Part shown: in pieces, positions 30,701-38,065 of the stretch
Numbering within the stretch: position 1 is the first letter of the stretch
Layout: the number at the start of each line of letters is the position of its first letter
Assembly (NCBI GenBank): GCA_035627835.1
Contig: DASPKX010000025.1
Location: forward strand, 12,470-76,469
Origin: DASPKX01 sp035627835
Lineage (GTDB): Bacteria > Verrucomicrobiota > Verrucomicrobiia > Limisphaerales > SXQI01
DNA: 64,000 nucleotides
Direction: 5' to 3'
The notes under the pieces: model-generated
Database searches by the model: none
Told to the model about the DNA's origin: nothing
What the model saw: only the letters and a program-made list of their open reading frames with translations
Translations under genes and position numbers: made by a program

Positions 30701-31038
30701 GCGCTCGCGCGAAAGACCCGGAGTTGCGCGCTGTGCCTGTTAATCAACGCCCGCAACACCATGACACGCCCCTGGCTGCTCAGAAAACGGGGGCGAATTT
30801 GCAGTCGCTCCAGCGCCCAATGAGCCAGTCGCTCAAAACTCAAAACCTGCAAGCGAGTAAATCCCGGAATCCCTTCACCCGTGAGCAGTTGCCGCTCAAT
30901 TTGGAAGGTCGCCTGTTTTGGGGCCAGTCCAATGAGTGGGCGCCCCTCGGCTGATTCAGAGAGTTTTTGCCTGATTTCACTCAAGCACCTCCAGGTCTTG
31001 CCAACACCTGAAGGGCCAAGCAGGAAACGCACACGCAT
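27745..31038 (-). CDS. addB: AddB-like (RexB-like) helicase-nuclease subunit
   Basis: A 1,097-residue protein matching AddB/RexB, the second subunit of the AddAB enzyme that resects double-strand breaks for RecA-dependent repair. The Walker A motif GPSGVGKT is at residues 8-15. The C-terminal PD-(D/E)XK nuclease has VAVIDYKSGG. Iron-sulfur cysteines are present: one in SFGSCPFRFYVSKGL, and a CxxCx5C cluster in CADCHFDAIC, the exact AddB spacing. Length is typical for a member of the AddB family. No addA partner is present in this window, so the AddA subunit must be encoded elsewhere. The start at 31038 is divergent from the MogA-type gene at 31135. Confidence 0.88.
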   Translation of the reverse strand: MRVRFLLGPSGVGKTWRCLSEIRQKLSESAEGRPLIGLAPKQATFQIERQLLTGEGIPGFTRLQVLSFERLAHWALERLQIRPRFLSSQGRVMVLRALINRHSAQLRVFRASARSQGFASELAQMVGELKQAGITPERLEGVGEGVGSRLRAKLLDLAFLLRAYNQWLAAGDLHDPDDLLGLAAGKLSQAPGSLDVEGVWVDGFAELTGCEAEFLAALGRHCDQITLAFNVRAESAGSWLSPWVQGHRAIGTLQQRFREAGVSEFITERLLPKSNVGRFAASPALAAIEAGWEGPGPVAVSGGGGGGSLEILRCSTREDEARAAARTILKAVRSGGMRFRDIAALTRGLEPYHEMIARVFRECEIPCFIDRREAVSHHPFAELTRSALRTIAWGWQHEDWFSALKSGLVHPDSGNVDPLENLALAEGLDEQGWLKPFKGRLEAHEETRKRLVAPFLKLKRALAGERDGGQLAEALQAFWNDTDVEAQLAEWSEKRNEPAHTTLWRQMQQWLDDLRLAFADERFSLQGWLPIIESGLASQTVGLIPPSLDQVLVGAIDRSRNPDLKMAIVVGMNEGVFPSAPEAGGLISEWELEVLEKSGLQLGATRQSQVSREQFYGYIACTRASERLVVTFADRDSKGTPLKPSRFIARLKELSGAAVTIAQDPASVEECESPSEAVRLLLAKYGSGADHSLLEPVRHRLAEWKVLASTGSLARDVAAALYGSELRVSVSDMESFGSCPFRFYVSKGLRARERDVRKIDAREQGSFRHNLLAKFHERATAEGREWRDMTPAQAAALMQTIGEEELRAFRGGLLTQNKLAQFEAEQMVKKLAEFIAVIVEWMRGPYTFSPRHAELRIEWVIPIDEARRLVLQGTIDRVDAVQRDGQRYVAVIDYKSGGERLDALLCSEGIQLQLPAYLRAIVEASNAERHLGGPAKAAALFYVPLGGSMKSAPNRRDAFKAASDARAKGFKHSGGFDLSLRRLLCPDDDPAPVHVQATLKKDGTPHATQCHGLGSKEFQDRLTGARDILAKFAGRIFDGDISIAPYKRGQKTACADCHFDAICRFDDWRQPFRVLTNKLPDVEESEGCGAHETPQPA
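27751..27781 (+). terminator. Strong hairpin between convergent genes
   Basis: A perfect 11-bp stem, GGGCTGCGGCG and CGCCGCAGCCC, with a 9-base loop, begins 9 bp after the DUF1501 stop. It lies inside the last codons of the convergent addB gene. A pyrimidine-rich tail (tcgctttcttcc) follows on the plus strand, so it most likely ends DUF1501 transcription. Confidence 0.65.
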
Positions 31039-31134
31039 CCTACATTGATGTCGCAGCGCTCCCGCGCCGACAAGCGAATGTTCAGATCCCGCATTTCATT
31101 GCGGCGGGCGCCCACTCTTCCTTACCCTAACGCT

Positions 31135-31620
31135 ATGTCCGCGCTGCGCGTTGCCATCATTACGATTTCCGACCGGGCCTCAAAAGGCTTGTACGACGAC
31201 CTCGGTGGCCCTGCTCTTTCCAAGGCAGCCCAGGAGTATGGCTGGCAAGTCGTTGGCTCAACCTTGGTGCCGGACGAGAAGCGCGACATCCAACGCGCCA
31301 TCAAAGAGCAAATCCAGTCAGGCGCCCAACTCGTGCTCACAACGGGCGGCACCGGCGTGGCTTTGCGCGACGTGACCCCTGAAGCCGTTCGTGAAATCGC
31401 CATCCGCGAGCTGCCGGGTTTTGGCGAGGTCATGCGCATTGAATCCATGAAGATCACCAGGAACGCCATCCTTTCTCGTGGCCTTGCCGTGGTCGTGGAG
31501 CGCGCCTTGGTTGTCTGCCTGCCCGGAAAACCGAGTGGCGCTGTCGAATGCCTGAGCTTCGTGGTTGGCGCGATTCCGCATTGCGTTGAAGTTCTGCAGG
31601 AAATCCCCACAAGCTGCTAG
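31135..31620 (+). CDS. Molybdenum cofactor biosynthesis protein, MogA/MoaB type
   Basis: I place the start at ATG 31135, giving 161 residues that begin MSALRVAIITISDRAS, the canonical family N-terminus. A longer in-frame start at 31045 adds 30 basic, unconserved residues and would crowd the divergent addB start. The protein carries the molybdopterin-binding fold with LVLTTGGTGVALRDVTPEA (about residues 65-83), and ends with VCLPGKPSGAVE (about 125-136). MogA adenylylates molybdopterin before metal insertion; MoaB is a close relative, and sequence alone does not separate them here. No other moa or moe gene lies nearby. Confidence 0.9.
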   Translation: MSALRVAIITISDRASKGLYDDLGGPALSKAAQEYGWQVVGSTLVPDEKRDIQRAIKEQIQSGAQLVLTTGGTGVALRDVTPEAVREIAIRELPGFGEVMRIESMKITRNAILSRGLAVVVERALVVCLPGKPSGAVECLSFVVGAIPHCVEVLQEIPTSC

Positions 31621-31735
31621 CTCGCGCCTCCATCACCTGGAGTTTCCGTCCTTTCTCACCCCCCCCGTGTTGACTCCACGGTGGCTTCTTTCGTCCACCC
31701 TCTGATTAAAAAAGACCAGCCGGTCAAATGAGGAA

Positions 31736-31756
31736 AATTTCTGCTCCGCAGAAATT
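31736..31756. promoter_or_regulatory. Inverted repeat upstream of the sigma-54 promoter
   Basis: A perfect 9-bp inverted repeat, AATTTCTGC and GCAGAAATT, is separated by TCC. Outer arms GAGGAAA (31730) and TTTCCTC (31763) extend it. It is about 50-70 bp upstream of the -24 element, where enhancer-binding activators usually bind. An activator site is my inference; a terminator for the upstream gene is the alternative. Confidence 0.45.
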
Positions 31757-31804
31757 CTTCGGTTTCCTCAGGAAAACCCAATGTTTACAGGCCTCCCCTC
31801 GTGG

Positions 31805-31820
31805 TGGCATTCCGGTTGCT
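31805..31820 (+). promoter_or_regulatory. Sigma-54 promoter of glnB-amtB-glnA
   Basis: The sequence TGGCAT-TCCGG-TTGCT matches the sigma-54 consensus TGGCAC-N5-TTGCW at all core positions except the sixth base, with the GG and GC doublets at the correct spacing. Transcription should begin about 12 bp downstream, near 31832, about 80 bp before the glnB start. Nitrogen genes are a classic sigma-54 target. Confidence 0.8.
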
Positions 31821-31910
31821 TAGGGCCTTATGCGCGGATGCCGCCATCGCTGAGAGCTGTGAACTAAACCCCTCCAGCAGCAGCGCCAGAAGCAACACGA
31901 CAACGCACCT

Positions 31911-32249
31911 ATGAAAAAAATCGAAGCAATCATCAAGCCCTTCAAGCTCGAAGAGGTGAAGGACGCCCTTGGTGAGGTCGGAATCGAAGGCATGACGGTC
32001 ACCGAAGTCAAAGGTTTCGGCCGCCAAAAAGGCCACACCGAAATCTACCGCGGCAGCGAATACACCGTGGACTTCCTGCCCAAGATCAAACTCGAACTCG
32101 TCGTCTCCGACAAACTCGCTGAGCAAGCTGTGGACACCATCGTGAAGACCGCCAAAACCGGCAAAATCGGTGATGGGAAGGTTTTCGTAACCAACATCGA
32201 AGAAGCTGTCCGCATCCGCACCGAAGAGAAAGGCGAGCAAGCTGTTTAA
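31911..32249 (+). CDS. glnB: Nitrogen regulatory protein PII
   Basis: A 112-residue PII protein, exactly the family length. It starts MKKIEAIIKPFKLEEVKDAL. The T loop contains GSEYTVDF with the uridylylation tyrosine Y51, and the second signature TGKIGDGKVFV (about residues 83-93) lines the ATP/2-oxoglutarate site. PII senses nitrogen, carbon and energy status and regulates partners such as AmtB and the glutamine synthetase system. It is the first gene behind the sigma-54 promoter and is 34 bp upstream of amtB. Linkage to amtB fits the GlnK subgroup as well as GlnB, so the symbol could be glnK. Confidence 0.96.
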   Translation: MKKIEAIIKPFKLEEVKDALGEVGIEGMTVTEVKGFGRQKGHTEIYRGSEYTVDFLPKIKLELVVSDKLAEQAVDTIVKTAKTGKIGDGKVFVTNIEEAVRIRTEEKGEQAV

Positions 32250-32283
32250 CCTCCCCATCAACCGCATTCAGAAAATTACACCC

Positions 32284-33729
32284 ATGAAAAAGCTTTTTAT
32301 CATACTCCTGACGCTCTTCGCAGCGCACTCCACCTTGAAAGCCGAGGCTGACGCAACCAACGCCGTCGCGGTGGCCACAACGGCTGCCGCTGTTGAGCCG
32401 GACATCGCTCAACGTCTCGCGGACATTGAGGCATACATCAACAACACCGCCCGCCCGAGCGCCGAGGCAAAGCTCACCTCAAAAATCGCAGGTCCGGGCC
32501 CCGGCCATAACGCCTGGCAAATGACCTCCACAGCTCTGGTGCTGTTCATGACTCTGCCCGGCCTGGCGCTGTTTTACGGCGGCCTGGTTCGCCGAAAAAA
32601 CGTCCTCTCCGTGCTCGCTCAATGCATGGGCATCGCCGGCCTCGTCACCATTCTCTGGTGGCTCTGCGGCTACAGCCTCTCCTTCGGCGCGGGTAACTCC
32701 ATCATCGGTGACTTCAGCTACGCGCTTTTTAAAGGAGTTGAACCTGGCAATGTTGGCGCTGGCTACCACTGGATTAGTGACAGCATGTGGGCGATGTTCC
32801 AGCTCACTTTCGCGATCATTACTCCCGCCCTGATCGTCGGCGCCATTGCCGAGCGCATGAAGTTCTCCGCAGTCATCCTCTTCGTCGCGCTTTGGATGTT
32901 CGCCGTCTATTTCCCGCTCGCCCACATGGTCTGGTCCACCACTGGCATGATGGCCGGCGCCCTCAATCCTAACGCCGCAATCAAAGCCCTCGACTTCGCG
33001 GGCGGAACCGTCGTCCACATGAGTTCTGGCTGGAGCGCGCTCGTTCTTTGCTTGATCCTCGGCAAGCGCCTCGGCTTCGGCAAAGAGCCAATGCAACCCC
33101 ACAGCATGGTGTTGTGCATGGTCGGCACTGGCATGCTCTGGGTTGGCTGGTACGGCTTCAATGCGGGCTCCGCTCTCGGCGCTGACGGCATCGCCTCCAA
33201 CGCTTTCACCACCACCACCCTCGCTGCTGCCACTGCCGGTTTCGTCTGGGGTTGCATCGAATGGATCACCCGTGGCAAGCCAAGCGTTCTTGGATTCTGC
33301 TCAGGCATTGTCGCTGGCCTCGTGGTTGTCACCCCCGCCTGCGGTTTCATCACCCCGAACGGCGCTATGATCATCGGCCTCCTCGCTGGCATCGTTCCTT
33401 ACTTCGCTGTTGCCAAGCTCAAGGCCATGCTCGGCTACGATGACGCGCTCGACACCTTCGGCATCCACGGGGTTGGCGGCACCATGGGCGCTCTCCTCAC
33501 CGGTTTCCTCGCGGACGAAAAAGCGAACTCCATTGTCGGAGGTCTCAAGTCCGGCCTGGTTATGGCTCAAATCAAAGCCATCGTCGTCACTGTGTTGATC
33601 TCCGTCGTCGCGACCGCGGTGATCGCCTACATCGTGAAGATGGTGATCGGGCTCCGTCCGGATGAGGAAGTCGAAACCGCTGGCCTCGACCTTGCTGAGC
33701 ACGGCGAGGAAGGTTACCACGGCGCGTAA
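32284..33729 (+). CDS. amtB: Ammonium transporter AmtB
   Basis: A 481-residue Amt-family channel. A cleavable signal peptide (KKLFIILLTLFAAHSTLKA) is followed by a periplasmic stretch of about 60 residues before the first of 11 core helices, which begins near residue 80. Family motifs: GLALFYGGLVRRKNVLS near residue 95, VHMSSGWSAL carrying the first pore histidine near 245, and FGIHGVGGTMGALLTGF carrying the second pore histidine near 398. The N-terminal extension is longer than in E. coli AmtB but is common in PVC bacteria. It is flanked by glnB and glnA, so PII-controlled ammonium uptake is expected. Confidence 0.96.
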   Translation: MKKLFIILLTLFAAHSTLKAEADATNAVAVATTAAAVEPDIAQRLADIEAYINNTARPSAEAKLTSKIAGPGPGHNAWQMTSTALVLFMTLPGLALFYGGLVRRKNVLSVLAQCMGIAGLVTILWWLCGYSLSFGAGNSIIGDFSYALFKGVEPGNVGAGYHWISDSMWAMFQLTFAIITPALIVGAIAERMKFSAVILFVALWMFAVYFPLAHMVWSTTGMMAGALNPNAAIKALDFAGGTVVHMSSGWSALVLCLILGKRLGFGKEPMQPHSMVLCMVGTGMLWVGWYGFNAGSALGADGIASNAFTTTTLAAATAGFVWGCIEWITRGKPSVLGFCSGIVAGLVVVTPACGFITPNGAMIIGLLAGIVPYFAVAKLKAMLGYDDALDTFGIHGVGGTMGALLTGFLADEKANSIVGGLKSGLVMAQIKAIVVTVLISVVATAVIAYIVKMVIGLRPDEEVETAGLDLAEHGEEGYHGA

Positions 33730-33773
33730 TCCACCCACAAAAACCGTTAAACGACACACGCACAAAATCAGAC

Positions 33774-35210
33774 ATGAGAGACAATAAAGACAAAAACGGC
33801 TCCAGCCCCAAAGGGGTCATCGACCTCGCCCGTAAGACCGGCGCGAAGATGGTCGACATCAAATTCGTCGACACTTTCGGCACATGGCAGCACTTCAGTG
33901 TGCCCATTGCTGAACTCACTGAGGAAGTGTTCGATGACGGCTTCGGCTTTGACGGCTCATCCATCCGCGGGTGGAAGAGCATCGAAGCTTCGGACATGCT
34001 CGCCATGCCCGATCCAAAGACCGCCTTCATTGATCCTTTCTGCAGTGTTCCCACACTCAGCCTCACCTGCACAATTGCGGAAACGGGAACGAAGGAAGCC
34101 TACAATCGCGACCCGCGCGGCATCGCGCAACGCGGCGAGAAATACCTGCAATCCACCGGCATCGCTGACACAGCTGTGTTCGGCCCTGAAGCTGAGTTCT
34201 TCATCTTCGACAACGTCCAATTCGACTACAAAGCCAACAGCAGCTTCCACATCGTAGATTCCGAGGAAGCCGCCTGGAACACCGGTCGCGATGAAGGTCC
34301 AAACCTCGGTTACAAGACACGCCACAAGGAAGGCTATTTCCCTGTGGCTCCAGCTGATACGCTCCAGGATTTGCGCACTGAAATGGTGCTCTTGATGGAG
34401 CAACTGGGCATTCGGGTAGAGCGCCAGCACCGCGAAGTCGCGACTGCCGGCCAGGCGGAAATCGACTTCCGCTTCGACACGCTGCTCAAAACGGCCGACA
34501 CGATGATGCTTTACAAGTACATCATCAAAAACGTCGCGCGTCGCCACGGCAAAACCGTCACGTTCATGCCCAAGCCGCTCTTCGGTGATAACGGCTCCGG
34601 CATGCACACACACCAATCCCTCTGGAAAGGCGGCAAACCGCTCTTTGCTGGCAAGGAATACGCGGGCCTCTCACAAATGGCCCTCTTCTACATCGGCGGC
34701 ATCTTGAAGCATGCGAAGGCGCTCTGCGCGATCTGTAATCCTACCACCAACTCCTACAAGCGATTGGTCCCGGGTTACGAAGCGCCAGTGAACCTCGCCT
34801 ACAGCGCCCGCAATCGCAGCGCCGCAATCCGCATCCCGATGTTCAGCGACAGCCCGAAGGCAAAGCGCATCGAATATCGCCCACCCGATCCTGCCGCCAA
34901 CCCATACCTCGCCTACACGGCGCTGCTCATGGCCGGCTTGGACGGTGTGATTAACAAGATCCACCCAGGCGAGCCCATGGATAAAAACATCTACGAACTC
35001 CCGCCCGAGGAGCTGAAGAAGGTTCCGAACGTCCCAGGCAGCCTTGGGGAGGCCCTCGATGCGCTCGAAAAAGATCACGACTTCCTGCTCAAGGGCGACG
35101 TGTTCAGCGCTGACTTCATCGAGATGTGGATCACGAACAAGCGCAAGGAGCATGACGCTCTGCGCCTCCGCCCGCATCCGTATGAATTCTTCCTCTACTA
35201 CGATGTCTAA
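33774..35210 (+). CDS. glnA: Glutamine synthetase, type I
   Basis: A 478-residue type I glutamine synthetase that makes glutamine from glutamate, ammonia and ATP. Visible motifs: the N-terminal DGFGFDGSSIRGW, the metal-binding FGPEAEFFIFD, the HTHQS region in GSGMHTHQSLWKGGKP, KRLVPGYEAPVN, and the ATP-site NRSAAIRIP. The adenylylation loop is NIYELPPEE with Tyr at about residue 407, so adenylyltransferase control is possible. Length matches the GSI-beta type. It is the third gene of the nitrogen operon, 44 bp after amtB, and is followed by a strong terminator at 35237-35268. Confidence 0.97.
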   Translation: MRDNKDKNGSSPKGVIDLARKTGAKMVDIKFVDTFGTWQHFSVPIAELTEEVFDDGFGFDGSSIRGWKSIEASDMLAMPDPKTAFIDPFCSVPTLSLTCTIAETGTKEAYNRDPRGIAQRGEKYLQSTGIADTAVFGPEAEFFIFDNVQFDYKANSSFHIVDSEEAAWNTGRDEGPNLGYKTRHKEGYFPVAPADTLQDLRTEMVLLMEQLGIRVERQHREVATAGQAEIDFRFDTLLKTADTMMLYKYIIKNVARRHGKTVTFMPKPLFGDNGSGMHTHQSLWKGGKPLFAGKEYAGLSQMALFYIGGILKHAKALCAICNPTTNSYKRLVPGYEAPVNLAYSARNRSAAIRIPMFSDSPKAKRIEYRPPDPAANPYLAYTALLMAGLDGVINKIHPGEPMDKNIYELPPEELKKVPNVPGSLGEALDALEKDHDFLLKGDVFSADFIEMWITNKRKEHDALRLRPHPYEFFLYYDV

Positions 35211-35236
35211 TCGGTAGAGCAACAATTCCCTTCGCA

Positions 35237-35268
35237 GGCCGGAAGTTTAACCACTTCCGGCCTTCTTC
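35237..35268 (+). terminator. Intrinsic terminator after glnA
   Basis: A perfect 10-bp stem, GGCCGGAAGT and ACTTCCGGCC, with a six-base loop, is followed by ttcttc. It begins 27 bp after the glnA stop and closes the nitrogen operon. Confidence 0.85.
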
Positions 35269-35312
35269 ATTTGCGCCTCGACGCGGCCCTTATTAACTTG
35301 CGCCCCACGCTC

Positions 35313-35765
35313 ATGAGAGTGGTCCTCCAACGAGTCACACTAGCTTCACTGGTCATCAACGGCGCGGAGCATGCGAAGATCGGGCCGGGCGTCGTCGTGC
35401 TCGTGGGGATTGAACCAGCCGACGGCGCGGAAGACCTCGCCTGGGTTTCTGGCAAACTCGTTCGCCTCCGCATCTTCGACGATGCCGATGGAGTCATGAA
35501 CCTCTCCGTGTCAGACACTCAGGGCGAACTTTTAGTTGTGAGCCAATTCACGCTCCACGCGAGCACGGTTAAAGGCAACCGGCCCTCCTACACCCGAGCA
35601 GCGCGCCCAGAAGTTGCCCAGCCATTATATGCATCATTTCTCAAGCAAATCGAAACAGATCTCGGCCGCCCAGTTGCCAGCGGCGTCTTCGGAGCCGACA
35701 TGAAGATCACCCTCACAAATGACGGCCCAGTGACGATCCTCCTCAACTCCAAGCAGCGTGAATAA
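35313..35765 (+). CDS. dtd: D-aminoacyl-tRNA deacylase
   Basis: A 150-residue Dtd protein, which releases D-amino acids mischarged onto tRNA. I choose ATG 35313 because translation then begins MRVVLQRVTLASL, the canonical start; an upstream in-frame start at 35271 adds 14 unconserved residues and runs into the glnA terminator region. The two active-site signatures are present: LLVVSQFTLHASTVKGNRPSY (near residues 73-93) and the C-terminal GADMKITLTNDGPVTI (near 128-143). The next gene starts inside its last codons, 8 bp of overlap, so the two are translationally coupled. Confidence 0.95.
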   Translation: MRVVLQRVTLASLVINGAEHAKIGPGVVVLVGIEPADGAEDLAWVSGKLVRLRIFDDADGVMNLSVSDTQGELLVVSQFTLHASTVKGNRPSYTRAARPEVAQPLYASFLKQIETDLGRPVASGVFGADMKITLTNDGPVTILLNSKQRE

Positions 35766-36393
35766 ACCCGCTCCATCCCAACGCGCTCTCCTGGAACAGC
35801 ACGTCGCTGAACTGCGCGCATGCGCTCGCTGTCCTGGAATGCACCGCCCTTCGGTGAGCGGCGGGGCCGTGCTCAGCAAGGTCATGCTCGTAGGCCAAGC
35901 CCCCGGTGCGAAAGAACCGGTGATGGGCCGCCCCTTTGCCTGGACTGCTGGCAAAACCCTGTTCCGATGGTTCAACGAAGCCACGGGTTTAACGGAAGAA
36001 CAGTTCCGGGCCAAAGTTTACATGGCAGCCGTAGCCCGTTGCTTTCCTGGCAAACGGAATGAAGGCGGAGACCGCGTTCCTGATCGCGGGGAGATCGACG
36101 CATGCTCGTTTTGGCTCGAACGCGAGATCCGGATCCTGCAACCAGAACTCATCCTCCCGGTTGGCAAACTCGCCATCGAGCAATTCCTCGCCGCCGCGCC
36201 GTTGGAATCCACCATTGGCCGCGCGTTTCGCACCCGTTATGCTGGAGTGGAGTTCGACCTCATCCCCCTGCCCCATCCCTCTGGCGCTTCCCCATGGCCG
36301 CGCGTGGAACCCGGCTCCACCCTCACCAAAGCCGCGCTCCGCCTCATCGCCCAACACCCCGCAATGCAAACGCTGACAAATCCTACCGTTTGA
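35758..36393 (+). CDS. Uracil-DNA glycosylase, iron-sulfur family (family 4-like)
   Basis: A 211-residue uracil-DNA glycosylase of the iron-sulfur type, which removes uracil from DNA in base-excision repair. The start is GTG at 35758, overlapping dtd by 8 bp. Four cysteines that could bind a 4Fe-4S cluster are present: CARC near residues 22-25, then one in VARCFPGKRN and one in EIDACSFWL. Catalytic motifs are VGQAPGAKEP.MGRPFA near residues 46-62 and the C-terminal LPHPSGASPW. Family 4 versus a related family cannot be settled without alignment. No other repair gene is adjacent. Confidence 0.85.
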   Translation: MNKPAPSQRALLEQHVAELRACARCPGMHRPSVSGGAVLSKVMLVGQAPGAKEPVMGRPFAWTAGKTLFRWFNEATGLTEEQFRAKVYMAAVARCFPGKRNEGGDRVPDRGEIDACSFWLEREIRILQPELILPVGKLAIEQFLAAAPLESTIGRAFRTRYAGVEFDLIPLPHPSGASPWPRVEPGSTLTKAALRLIAQHPAMQTLTNPTV

Positions 36394-36460
36394 CGACACC
36401 ATCGTGCTTGCAGTCAGAATAGGTTGCAAAATTCCGCAGTTCGGCCACAACTGGCTACCG

Positions 36461-36835
36461 ATGAACGGGAAATCGCCGGACCTCCAAACCGTCGGGACGC
36501 AGGCCAGCCGATTTTCCAAGCAGTTCCTAATCACATTGGCAACGGCAGTTGCGGTGATTGCCTGCCTGGCAGTATCATTTAACCTTCCCCACGGCTCCCA
36601 GGTTCCAGGTGTTCTCTGGAATGCAATCATCGCGCCAACGCTCTACTTTCTGCCGACCATAATCGCGATAGCACGAAAGCGTCAGACCACGCTTGCGTTG
36701 TTCGTCCTCAATCTCGTCGTGGGCTGGACAGTCATTGGTTGGATTGTCGCGCTCATCTGGGCGCTCTATCAGGAGCGAGATTCTCAGCGTTACGAACCCC
36801 ACGTTGCCCGCCTTCCAACCACAAGCTTGGAATGA
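36461..36835 (+). CDS. Superinfection-immunity-like membrane protein
   Basis: A 124-residue membrane protein. I prefer ATG 36461 to the GTG at 36404, since the added residues look unstructured. Two or three hydrophobic segments are visible: ITLATAVAVIACLAVSF (about residues 23-40), then a stretch near 50-68 and one near 78-100. The C-terminal half contains LNLVVGWTVIGWIVALIWAL, the hallmark of the Imm_superinfect domain named after the phage T4 superinfection-immunity protein. In bacteria the domain is common and its role is mostly unproven, so I claim membership only, not phage defence. It stands alone between the glycosylase and a receiver gene. Confidence 0.75.
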   Translation: MNGKSPDLQTVGTQASRFSKQFLITLATAVAVIACLAVSFNLPHGSQVPGVLWNAIIAPTLYFLPTIIAIARKRQTTLALFVLNLVVGWTVIGWIVALIWALYQERDSQRYEPHVARLPTTSLE

Positions 36836-36994
36836 TCGTCCTTCCTGCTTGCCACAGCTATCCAATTGCGTGTGGGCTGGCTCTTCTCCCCGCTCCTGCT
36901 CCCGACCGCAAGCTGCTCTCCCCCTTTTCCAGCACACGTTTATAAGGGAAGCCCCGACTAGGTCTCCGCCCCTCTCTTCCTCTACCTTCAGGCC

Positions 36995-37516
36995 ATGAGC
37001 GAATCAGCCCCTAATCGCCCAGTTATACTGCTTGTGGACGACAACCCCCATGACGTCGTCCTCATTCGTTTGGCTTTCCGTAAAGTCGGCATCATTGACA
37101 CAATCCAGCTCGTCAAGAATGGGGGCGACGCCATGCGCTACATTAAAGGTGAAGGCCCATACCGCGACCGCAGCCAGTTCCCGCCGCCTACCCTTGTGCT
37201 TTTGGACTTAAAGATGCCCCAGACCTCCGGCTTCGATGTCCTCAACTGGATCCGCAACCAACCCGAGCTTGAATCACTCGTTGTCGTCGTCATGTCCGGC
37301 TCCCGGAATGACTCCGATATTGAGAAGGCTTACACGCTCGGCGCGAATTCTTACCTTGTGAAGCCAACTCGCTTTGAAGACCTCGTCAAAATGATGGAGT
37401 CACTCAAAGATTCCTGCGGCCCCCGCAAACGGGGATCCCGCGTTATGGCCACGGCCGAGCATCTCCCGGGTGTGCGTCCATTGACCACCGCCTCAATGGT
37501 CCCTGCTGGCGCTTAA
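36995..37516 (+). CDS. Single-domain response regulator (receiver protein)
   Basis: A 173-residue protein made of one receiver domain (about residues 9-143) and a short, probably disordered tail. It has the acidic pair D15-D16 in ILLVDDNPHD, the phospho-acceptor D71 in LVLLDLKMPQ, Ser in VVMSGSRND, and Lys in YLVKPTRFED. The long insertion before the phosphorylation strand (KGEGPYRDRSQFPPP) is characteristic of Rcp1-like regulators that partner with phytochrome or hybrid kinases. There is no output domain and no kinase next to it, so it probably acts by protein-protein contact or in a phosphorelay. A hairpin at 37529-37555 follows. Confidence 0.92.
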   Translation: MSESAPNRPVILLVDDNPHDVVLIRLAFRKVGIIDTIQLVKNGGDAMRYIKGEGPYRDRSQFPPPTLVLLDLKMPQTSGFDVLNWIRNQPELESLVVVVMSGSRNDSDIEKAYTLGANSYLVKPTRFEDLVKMMESLKDSCGPRKRGSRVMATAEHLPGVRPLTTASMVPAGA

Positions 37517-37528
37517 CCCGGCTTTCGA

Positions 37529-37555
37529 GCGGCTCCTCGATTTTGTTGGAGCCGC
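37529..37555 (+). terminator. Hairpin between receiver gene and ispF
   Basis: An 8-bp stem, GCGGCTCC and GGAGCCGC, with an 11-base loop that holds the T-run. There is no T-tract after the stem, so termination is uncertain. It lies 13 bp after the receiver stop and 28 bp before the ispF start. Confidence 0.4.
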
Positions 37556-37582
37556 CTGCCAGCGGTTTATATACTCCCGGGG

Positions 37583-38062
37583 ATGAACAGGGTTGGCATT
37601 GGTTACGACGTCCACCAATTGGTTGAAGGTCGCAAGCTGATTTTGGGGGGTGTCGAACTCCCTCATAACAAAGGCCTGGACGGTCATTCCGATGCCGACG
37701 TGCTCATGCACGCTATCACTGATGCTCTCCTTGGAGCCTTAGGCGAGCGCGATATTGGCCACTTCTTCCCTAACACCGATCCCAGGTGGCGCGGCGCGCC
37801 TTCCCGCACCTTTTTGCACGAAGCCGCGCATCAGGTTAGTTTCCGTGGAGGGAAGATCATCAATGTGGACGCAACGCTTGTTGCGCAGGCGCCAAAAATC
37901 GGGCCCCACGTGGACAAGATGCGCGAGAACATTGCTTCCGCTCTAAATATTGAATTGCGCAGGGTCGGCATCAAGGCCACCACCAATGAGGGACTCGGGT
38001 TTTTAGGGCGGGAAGAAGGGATTGCAGCGATGGCTGTGGCTAGCGTCGATCTCCCGGAGTAA
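37583..38062 (+). CDS. ispF: 2-C-methyl-D-erythritol 2,4-cyclodiphosphate synthase
   Basis: A 159-residue IspF, which cyclises CDP-methylerythritol phosphate in the MEP route to isoprenoids; length is normal. Metal-binding and active-site motifs are GIGYDVHQL (D and H at residues 8 and 10), HSDADVLMHAITDALLGA (about 34-51), and IGHFFPNTDP (about 56-65). The C-terminal signature KATTNEGLGFLGREEGIAAMA is intact. No other MEP gene is in the window. A small unknown gene starts 3 bp after its stop, indicating co-transcription. Confidence 0.97.
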   Translation: MNRVGIGYDVHQLVEGRKLILGGVELPHNKGLDGHSDADVLMHAITDALLGALGERDIGHFFPNTDPRWRGAPSRTFLHEAAHQVSFRGGKIINVDATLVAQAPKIGPHVDKMRENIASALNIELRRVGIKATTNEGLGFLGREEGIAAMAVASVDLPE

Positions 38063-38065
38063 ATC

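Noticed and set aside
31045..31134. Extended N-terminus for the MogA/MoaB-type protein
   Set aside because: The extra 30 residues are basic and unconserved-looking, and the canonical start MSALRVAIITISDRAS is at 31135.
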